From Mauremys mutica (lineage: Eukaryota > Chordata > Testudines > Geoemydidae): 64,000 nt of DNA. Position 1 is the stretch's first letter; every line of letters starts with the position of its first letter. Below the pieces are notes generated by a model. That model was not told the DNA's origin and made no database searches. It worked only from the letters and a program-made list of their open reading frames with translations. Shown here in pieces: positions 56,266 to 64,000 of the stretch. Where the stretch lies: NCBI RefSeq assembly GCF_020497125.1, contig NC_059075.1, positions 109,345,222 through 109,409,221 of the forward strand. The letters run 5' to 3'. A program made the translations under genes and the position numbers.

Positions 56266-58289
56266 ATTATAATTAATGGCATGTGGCATTTGTTCCAGTA
56301 TTTTAAAACCCTTCTCCCTTGATTTCCATAATGGACAAGGAAGGATTTTTTGCTGAATCATTTCTTGATTCAAGTCAGTTTGTGACTTACTCTTCTATTA
56401 AGAAACCTTTTTAAATGGATCCCCTCCCAACCATGTCTCCAAATGTTCCTATGCCTACACTATTGTTCTGTGCATTTCTTTATTTGCTTGAGTTCAACTG
56501 AGAGATTTTCAGGATAGGGAACCAATGTTTTTCAGTGTTTTGTAAAGGTTTAGGGACATATATAGTGCTATATAATTAGGTTTAGAAGGATTAGATTTTT
56601 ATCAGTCAATATTGGTAAATGTCAATTTCACTGTACACACACACAAACTGACAAAAAATATTTCCAGCTATAATAACTGAAATTTGCATATAGGTAAAGT
56701 AAAAAAAATGCTGCTTAAGAACTTATTAGAGTTTGATTTAAGGATATTTACTTTGTATATTTTGACATGTGATGTTCACAATTTGTGCTTTAATCATTAT
56801 AAAGCTTTAGTGTATTGAATCTCAACATCTGCTGTCATTAAATAATTATTGTCTGCCCCCCATAATTTCCCCTGCAAAAGTTTAAATCCATAAAAATGCT
56901 TAAAATAGATAATTTGCACAATGGTGAAAATTTAAATTGATAAAAATGGAAAAAAAGCTTAAAAATAAACATTGATATTATCCACCAAAATTATTATTTT
57001 TTTAAAATCAAATGATGCCAAGCCTATGTATAGTAAACAATAATAGCTTGATAGCAGTACAGTCTTTGGAAATGCACTAGCCTAACCTCAGGATTTTCCC
57101 CCAAGATGCTGGTTTTGGGAGGATTTCTCAGAACTTATAGTGGTATCGTGGGTCACAGATGCTGCAAATGCAAAAACACAATGAATAAAAAAGAAGGAAA
57201 ATGGGAAGTCTGAAAAGATTGCGTGTCTTGAGCCCTGCCATTGTCCAGATGCACTTGAGATATGAATAAAATAAATCCCCTCTTTTTTTTGTTAGTAAAT
57301 TGAATTTTATTTTATGTTACCTTTTCCCTCTGTGATAGAGATGAGGGATTGTCAGATGAGATGAAAACTCTGGCATTTCAATTTCCCAATGCAAGCAGAT
57401 ACACAAGGAAGCAGCCAATTTCTAGGAACCTTCAGAAGCTAAATAGGATATTTTCATTTTGTTACATAATTGCAAAAATACGCACGCACACAGACACCAA
57501 AAAGCAGAGTCAGCAGTTGAAATAACTCTCTGAACCTTGCACAACTTTTGCCTTTCCTTTTCCTCCTACCCCAGACATAGAGAGCTCCATAAATAAATCA
57601 AAATATTAACAGATGCTCTAATGCAGGTTCTGTTCCCCCACTGTAAATCTTCAAGCACTCATCAAGAGCTCATTTTGCTTCTTTCCAGAGATAGGAATCT
57701 TAAGGAAAGAACTAGTCTACTAGCCTCTTTGAAGAAACATTCTTAACACGAGGCATTTTTTCCCCTTGACAGAGTTAACACACAATCTCATTTGTAACTG
57801 TTAAATAAATAAATTCATTTAAAAAAATAAATGTTTCATGCGTTAGGGCAACATCTTTGACAGATTTGCACTGTACTTTTTCCTATGGCTTGAGCAGCTA
57901 AATTCAGTAGCCTTGGGCCTCTGACAATCTGTTGTATGTTGCCACAGGTGCTCTTGCAGACAATATGGACAACTGAAAGATAACATGAGCAAATGTATCA
58001 CTATATGTGCCAGCTTGTGCACATGAGTAGTGGCTCAGTTGTAACAAAATTTGACACAGATAGGCCCAGAATCCAAGACATCTTTTCTTCCAGGTGGAAT
58101 TTAACAATAGGGTTACAGCACCAAATGCAACCTGAGCAGGTTTTCAACAGGGATAATCGAAATCCAAGACCCAGTAGTGGGCAGAGCAGGATGTGCACAA
58201 AGAGAGTTCCGAGCCACCTCTTCTTCCAGAATGTTTAAACTTTTCTGAATGAGAGTCTGAGTGGCACAGGGGATTAGTGTACTATATGC
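56266..58289. other. No recognised feature
   Basis: 2 kb of strongly AT-rich DNA with A and T runs and a short (CA) tract near 56636. No coding motif. Confidence 0.4.
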
Positions 58290-58362
58290 AGGCCCTGATT
58301 CAAAGTCAGCTGACACAAATCAGAGTCTTTCCATTGACTTCAATATGCTTTCCATCAGACCC
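58290..58362. repeat. Short fold-back MITE (GGCCCTGATTC type)
   Basis: AGGCCCTGATTCAAAGTCAG pairs weakly with 'atgctttccatcagaccc', around 'tttccattgacttcaat'. Confidence 0.45.
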
Positions 58363-58379
58363 ACAGGGAGATGTTTTCA

Positions 58380-58695
58380 AATCTGTTTCATGGCCTGTGT
58401 GTGAAATGAGTTTAGAGGTCAATAATAACGCAGAAAAGGTGGAAGTATTCAATAAATATTTCTGTTCTGTATTTGGGAAAAATAGATGATGTAGTCATAT
58501 AATATGATAATACTGCTTTCCTTTCCGCTAGTATCTTAGCAGCTACTAAAGTTATACATTTTTAAATCAGTAGGCCCGTATTACTTGCATCCAACAGTTT
58601 TAAAAGAGCTGACTGAAGAGCTCGATGGATCATCAGTGTTGACTTTCAATAAGTCTTGGAACACCAGAAGACTGGAAGAAAGCTAAATAAATATT
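58380..58695 (+). pseudogene. LINE ORF2 fragment (CR1/L3-like, before RT)
   Basis: The end of the frame at 58277-58489 reads VEVFNKYFCSVFGKNR, and further on, in other frames, LHPTVLKELTEELDG and FNKSWNT. These are the (A/V)F(N)xYF.SVF and HP.VLKEL...F..S blocks of CR1-group LINE ORF2 just upstream of the RT core. Broken by frameshifts and cut off where the PLE begins at about 58700. Confidence 0.6.
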
Positions 58696-58699
58696 TGAG

Positions 58700-60225
58700 A
58701 CAGGCAGCTATGCCATCATTATGTGGGATGTTGGTGTATAGTGAGGTGCCATCTTCCCTATACATATTTACAAGACAATGATAATGGTATCCACCCCAAA
58801 CACATTGCCAAACTCGTCCATTTCATCCACACCCATAACAATTTTACATTCAACAAACACACACTTTGTCCAAACATAGGAACAGCCATGGGGTACTATG
58901 ATGACTTCCCAGTATGTCAACCTATTTATGGGCCACCTTGAGGAAGAATTTCTAGACAAATGCACCATGAAACCAATGATATACCTGAGACACTGAAGAT
59001 ATTTTCATCCTCTGGGAAGACAATTTAAACTCCATCTTAGATTTCCACCACAACTTCAACCCCACATCCAGTCCATTAAACTCTCTCTGGATGCCTACTC
59101 AGCATCAACTTCCCAGACACCATGATCAGCTTCAGCAAGGGAACCCTACAGACAACTATATACAAGAAATCCACAGATCACCACACCTACCTTCATAGAT
59201 CAAATAATCTCCCCAAAACACCAAGAAATCTGTTATTTACAGCCAGGCATGATACCACAGAATATGCTCCAGGAGAAAGTCAAGGATATACACCTTGACA
59301 CACTCAAAAGCACCTTCACCAAACAAGGACACTTCACCAGAGAAATAGATCACATTACGGAACAGGACAGACAAATAACCGAAGAGAACCTGCTTCAATA
59401 CAGAAATAAAAACACCATTGACTTCACACCCCTTGTTGTCACCTACCACTCCTCACTGGAACCCTAGTGGTATCACCAAACAACTACAACCCATATTCAA
59501 TGGGGATCACAGCCTGAAAGAAATCTTTCCTGAAACCCCCTCTTTTTGGCCTTCAAACAACCAGCCTCTCCAAGCTCATCAACAGAAGCAAGCTCCCCAC
59601 AGACCAGGAAACACCAACTCAAAGTGACACCAGACCCTGCCAGAACAACACATGCAAAACCCGTAGACAAATCTTCACTGCTACAATGATTAACACTCCC
59701 TGCCTCCCTCAATACACCTCTCAAAATCCATGGGTCCTATATATGCCTATCACAGCATGCAGTGTACCTCATCCAGCACAGTAAATGCCCCAATAGCAAC
59801 TATGTGGGTGAAACCAGACAATCACTAGAATGAACTCCCACAGGAAAATGATAAAGGACAAAAACACAACATCACCTGTGGGTGAACGCTTTTCACAAAG
59901 TGATCAATCTATATCTGACTTCTCAGTCCTCATCCTCAAAGGAAACCTGCACAACACTTTCAAAAGATGAGCCTGGAAGCTTAAATTCATAACTTTGCTA
60001 AACACTAAAAATCATGGACTGAATAGACCCACTGGATTATGGTTTATTACAATAATCTGTAACCCACTAACAAGCCCCTCCCCCTGCCATCTGCTTGCTC
60101 TCTTCCCCTGCCTTCCTTTACTTCCTATGACTGCAGGGGTGTTAACAGGACACGTCACTTTGAATTGTCCCTTGAAATATGTGTTAACTAATGCTAAACA
60201 ATCTGGTAACTTTATTGCTTTAATA
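58700..60225 (+). pseudogene. Penelope-like element B, decayed RT and GIY-YIG body
   Basis: Broken frames spell PKHIAKLVHFIHTHNNFTFN, then IGTAMG, then EDNLNSILDFHHNFN, LQTTIYKKSTDHHTYLH and REIDHITEQDRQITEENLLQ. These are PLE RT blocks in the order of the element at 25663. Where the YIDD motif is expected (about 58985-59010) a small deletion leaves no intact catalytic pair. An endonuclease remnant near 59795-59890 has the YVGET equivalent of YIG and SPVGE. The downstream 'tatgtgttaactaatgctaaacaatctg' matches the tail family of 41767-42147. Older than the element at 24575. Confidence 0.75.
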
Positions 60226-60423
60226 AAACCTGTAGTACAGATGAGACTTTGTGCTTGTGATTGTGTCTTTGGTCACTATCCTTGGTCTTTGTGCATTCCT
60301 GGAGTCTCCAATTTTGAGAAAAGCACCAGAGGGGATTTTCACTATGGTGAGCTTGAAACTGTAGTAACAGGAGCTGAACCCATTGTGGTTTAAATTCAAT
60401 TCAAATAAAGAAAAGGCTACATA
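60226..60423. other. No recognised feature
   Basis: A 132-codon plus frame (59995-60393) starts in the PLE relic and runs on here without a domain; chance. Confidence 0.35.
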
Positions 60424-60478
60424 TGGGACGTCAGACTAAATGATCATTATAGTCCCTTCTGCCCTTGGAATCTATAGA
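60424..60478 (+). repeat. CR1 LINE 3'-end fragment
   Basis: 'tgggacgtcagactaaatgatcattatagtcccttctgcccttggaatctata' is the CR1 3' terminus, reduced to about 55 bases. Confidence 0.7.
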
Positions 60479-61157
60479 AGTGTAGCATCTCATGAGAATC
60501 TGTCCACTTCACAGAACTGCTGAACAATTTGGGACAGTTATGAGCGTCTGATAAGGACAAGGACTAGACTATAGAAATGTGTTGCATCCCAGGACTTGGA
60601 TACATTACCAGGACTATATAGAGGGACACTATATAGAACAACAGTGTATGTTGCAGGTCAGCAATGAGATGCATTAGGACAGCACATGTTGGGAGTTTGG
60701 GTCTGCAGTACACCTAGCCATACCTAGCACTCTCAGTTCCTCACTTCATGATCACTGAAATGTACAACATTTTAAAAAAAAACCCACCACAGTGTAATTC
60801 CTATAACTTGAATCAGAAAGGCAGGCTGTATCCAACCAAGCCCAAAGCAGCTTATGAACATCCAGAGGGATCCATGTCTATCAGGGAATCAAGCCTTCCC
60901 TGCCACCATCCGTCAGGAGGGTTGAACCACGGTACCTCTTTGAGTACTCCACATAGTAGTAGTGCTGTCCTTACAGGCTCAGCTCCACGGAAAGGACTGA
61001 CATTATTACTCATGCACTGAAGCTGTTAGAGCTGTCTCTTATTTGGTCCTCCCCCAGAGACCCTTCTGCCTCTGTTTTCAGTACTGTTACAAGAATCATG
61101 CTGACACAATTCCAATAGGAGAAACTCCATAGACACACTCCATTAAATATAACGACT
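60479..61157. other. No recognised feature
   Basis: No paired termini or coding motif; short A-run near 60770-60783. Confidence 0.4.
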
Positions 61158-61221
61158 AAGGCTGGGATTATCAAAGGATCTTAAAGAGGTCTTCTTAGGC
61201 TCCTTTGAAAACCCCATCCTA
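61158..61221. repeat. Fold-back MITE (GGCTGGGATTATCAAAGG type)
   Basis: AAGGCTGGGATTATCAAAGG pairs with TCCTTTGAAAACCCCATCCT. A shorter relative of 6711-6804. Confidence 0.6.
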
Positions 61222-61807
61222 AAACTGTTATTAGCAGCAATATTTGTTACTTGTATTGCAGTAGGGTCGGAAGGTTCTAGTCGGGACTGAGGCCTCACTG
61301 TGGAATACAAACACTTAGGTAGATGGGGCTACTGCTCTGAAGACATTAGAATCTAATCTGAAACAAAATGCAACAAGTGAGAGCAAAAGACAGAAGGATG
61401 GAAGCTGGGAGAGAAGATGAGAGTCAGAATAAAAAGACCATACAGTTATATAGATTGCCTGTTCAGAATCAATGGAATATTTAACCTTTCACAAAATACA
61501 TGACTAAATAAATAACATCAACTATCCTTGCCTGCCTCTTCCCCCAGTCATCATTAGCGGGCAGACAGCTGGTAGGTGTAAAGCAGAAATGACTGTTAAG
61601 GAGAGTATTGTAGGAGGATGCAGCCTTACGAATTAATTCAAGGAGAACGATCCATGCATAAGGGGCTGTATGGCAAGATCGGTAGGAGAAGCAGATAAAC
61701 AGGCACAGCAGTGGTGGAATAAAGGAGGCAGGGCATGTGATGCAGGGAGAGGAACAAGTGGTGATGACTTTGAAGGTGTAGAATGGTCTAGTTATTACGT
61801 AGTCCTG
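61222..61807. other. No recognised feature
   Basis: The 171-codon minus frame that starts here (61481-61996) passes antisense through a CR1 tail and has no domain. Confidence 0.4.
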
Positions 61808-61884
61808 CTTGAGTGCAGAGGACTGGCTAGATGTCCGGGGATGGACCACATCCCTTCCAGTCTTATACTTATACGATTCTATAA
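61808..61884 (+). repeat. CR1 LINE 3'-end fragment
   Basis: 'cttgagtgcagaggactggctagatg' then 'catcccttccagtcttata' and 'cgattctata' are the CR1 3' UTR and terminal repeat. Confidence 0.7.
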
Positions 61885-62724
61885 GAAGCTTGAATCTGAT
61901 ACGTTGGAAAATGGAAGGATTCAAAAAAGTGATGGTGTCAGCAGAGAAGCAGCTGCATAGACTGGAGTGGGTGTGATGCAAGTGTTTGAGAGGCAAGAGA
62001 GGAGGACATTGCAGAAATCAGTATGAAAAATGAAGGAGGATACAACAAGGAAGTCTGCACTATGCTTAAAAAAATTAGGCGGTGACAGTAGGAGTTAAAT
62101 TTGTAGGCAAGGAGAAAGAATGAAGCTATTCCACAAAGTTTAGTCTCTGGGTTGGGCTCAAGTAGATCAAGCATTCGCAAAGCGCTCCCATAGAAAATCT
62201 TAGATCAGTGGCAGAGACCCAGGACAAGAGCTATCTATTTTGTGGGTCATTTTCTTGTGATAGGTTTATTCCTCAATCTGGACATGGTGAAACAACAAAC
62301 CTATCAGTAAACCCTGGTTTAAAATGTGGACACCTACTTACAGGAAGTGTGGTGGGGAGTGAGGTTGCCTTTTACACAGCTTCCTTCCCTCCAACCTACA
62401 GTCTTCTAACTACAGCAGATTGGCACTACCCATCTTCATATACTGAGAGATGGAAACCCAAACAATGGCTAGAACAGATATTGATAAGTGCTGGCTGGTG
62501 TTTACAGGAGATTTCTTTCCAGTAATAAAAACATGCCAGGTACAAGCTTCCACCAGAACCATTTTCCACTAATGAGTAATTAGCTCTCCAAGTACTGCAC
62601 AGGCACAAATACTAATCATGATGTGATGTTTACAGAAATAGCAGGTGCCAGGGATACCAAGGCATGCCTCAGTGATAAGTCACTGGAGGGCACTGTGGTG
62701 ACCTTAGTGAGCTCTAAACAGAAA
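61885..62724. other. No recognised feature
   Basis: No gene or transposon termini. The last bases lead into the target duplication of the PLE. Confidence 0.4.
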
Positions 62725-62735
62725 CTATAACAAGA

Positions 62736-63887
62736 GAAAAAACAACGAGGAGTTCTTGTGGCACCTTAGAGACTAACAAATTTATTTGGGCGTAAGTTTT
62801 TATGGGCTAAAACCCACTTCATCAGAAAAATACACTAGGTAGGTATAAATATACAGCACACGAAAAGATGGGAGTTGCCTTACCAAGTGTGGGGGTCAGT
62901 GCTAATGAGGCCAATTCAATCAGGGTGGATGGGGCCCATTCCCAACAGTTGACAAGAAGGGGTGAATATCACCAGAGGGAAAATTACTGGCAGCGTGGCA
63001 TTGCTGACACATCATGGCATATATCACATTGGTAGAAGTGCAGGTGAACGAGCCTCTGATGGTGTGGCTGATGTGGTTAGGTCCCATGATGGTGTCCCTT
63101 GAATAGATATGTGGACAGAGTTGGTTCCTAGGTTACAAACAATCCCCCAACCTGAAGCAAATACTCACCACACAACAGAAACACTAACCCAGGAACCAAT
63201 CCCTGCAACAAACCCGGCTGCCAATTCTGTCTGCATATCTATTCAAGGGACACCATCATAGGACCTAATCACATCAGCCACACCATCAGGGGCTCGTTCA
63301 CCTGCACATCTACCAACGTGATATATGCCATCATGTGCCAGTAATGCCCCTCTGCCATGTACATTGGCCAAACCGGACAGTCTCTAGGCAAAAGAATAAA
63401 TGGACACAAATCAGACATCAAGAATTGTAAAGCCAGTAGGAGAGCACTTCAATCTCCCTGGACACTCAATAACAGATTTAAAAGTGGCCATTCTTCAACA
63501 AAACTGCAGAACTGGAATTAATTTGCAAACTTGACACCATCAAATTAGGCCTGAATAAAGACTGGGAGTGGCTGGGTTACTACAAAAAGTAATTTTCCCT
63601 CTGTTGATACTCACACCTCTTGTCAACTGTTGGGAATGGGCTACATCCACCCTGATTGAATTGGCCTTGTTAGCACTGACCCCCCGCTTGGTAAGGCAAC
63701 TCCCATCTTTTCATGTGCTGTATATTTATACCTACCTACTGTATTTTTCACTCCATGCATCTGATGAAGTGAGTTATAGCCCATGAAATCTTATGCCCAG
63801 ATAAATGTGTTAGTCTCTAAGGTGCCACAAGGACTCCTCATTGTTTTTGCTGATACAGACTAACACAGACTAACACCCCTCTGAAAC
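62736..63887. mobile_element. Penelope-like element unit D: inverted head plus sense tail
   Basis: A 1152-bp insertion bounded by the perfect 11-bp repeat CTATAACAAGA (62725-62735 and 63888-63898). 62746 to about 63125 is on -, starting with the 3' tail ('gtggcaccttagagactaac'). About 63130-63887 is on + and ends with the same tail ('ttagtctctaaggtgccac'). The two halves overlap in the endonuclease region, with 'gacaccatcataggacctaa' near 63250 inverted near 63100. Related to unit A but a different subfamily. Confidence 0.87.
63290..63592 (+). pseudogene. PLE GIY-YIG endonuclease remnant
   Basis: Frame pieces read TNVIYAIMCQ, then a stop, then CPSAMYIGQTGQSLGKRINGHKSDIK with the YIG motif and conserved Arg/His, then VGEHFNLPGHSITDLKVAI after a small deletion. 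One in-frame stop and a frameshift inactivate it. The RT is absent. Confidence 0.8.
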
Positions 63888-63898
63888 CTATAACAAGA

Positions 63899-64000
63899 TA
63901 GATTATATATAGAGAGGGACCCTATCTCCATAACATTATCTTTCCTATTTACTTATGAAGTGAGGGTGTGCGCTTAACACTTTTGCATTTCTTTGAAGTG
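63899..64000. other. No recognised feature
   Basis: End of the window; nothing seen. Confidence 0.4.

Noticed and set aside
61481..61996. 171-codon minus frame with many Ser, Cys and Phe
   Set aside because: It runs antisense through a CR1 3' tail, and no family signature is visible.

Overview
This window looks like vertebrate, almost gene-free, repeat-dense DNA from a non-avian reptile, most likely a turtle. The evidence is the mix of repeats: CR1 LINE fragments, MIR-type SINE relics, Penelope-like elements (PLEs) with GIY-YIG endonuclease, hAT and PIF/Harbinger DNA transposons, a Tigger/pogo-like fold-back element, many short fold-back MITEs and LTRs of an endogenous-retrovirus type. The species call is an inference from remembered repeat families; no search was run. 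I recognised no host protein-coding exon, tRNA or rRNA, so the window is intergenic or intronic. Every coding-like stretch with a recognisable motif belongs to a transposable element and is broken.

Layout. Bases 1-167 have an abnormal base order (see findings). 691-2534 is a PIF/Harbinger relic with a transposase C-terminus on + and a second reading frame on -. 3.4-12 kb holds scattered MITEs, two copies of a 125-bp hAT MITE and old CR1/MIR pieces. 12.5-20 kb holds a solo LTR, a CR1 reverse-transcriptase fragment, a hAT element, Harbinger-like copies, GC-rich tandem repeats and the C-terminus of another LINE. 20.9-24.1 kb is a nested stack: a MIR is interrupted by a hAT element, which is interrupted by an LTR joined to an inverted partial LTR. 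24.6-27.4 kb is the best-preserved element, a PLE unit with an inverted partial copy at its head. 27.4-45.2 kb carries SINE-like, hAT, Harbinger and MITE copies, a PLE tail pair, a 95-bp-period duplication and a CR1 split by a Tigger-like element. 45.2-58.2 kb is the quietest part: a few MITEs, one MIR and one CpG-retaining block. 58.4-60.2 kb holds a LINE fragment and a second PLE family. 62.7-63.9 kb is a third head-inverted PLE unit.

How the parts relate. There is no cooperating gene set. The strongest shared theme is PLE biology: three separate insertions (24575-27413, 41767-42147, 62736-63887) each consist of a minus-strand piece joined to a plus-strand piece with the 3' tail at both outer ends, and each is bounded by an 11-12 bp direct repeat. 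The inverted head was therefore inserted together with the body, not added later. A second theme is hAT activity, with 8-bp target duplications visible at seven copies.
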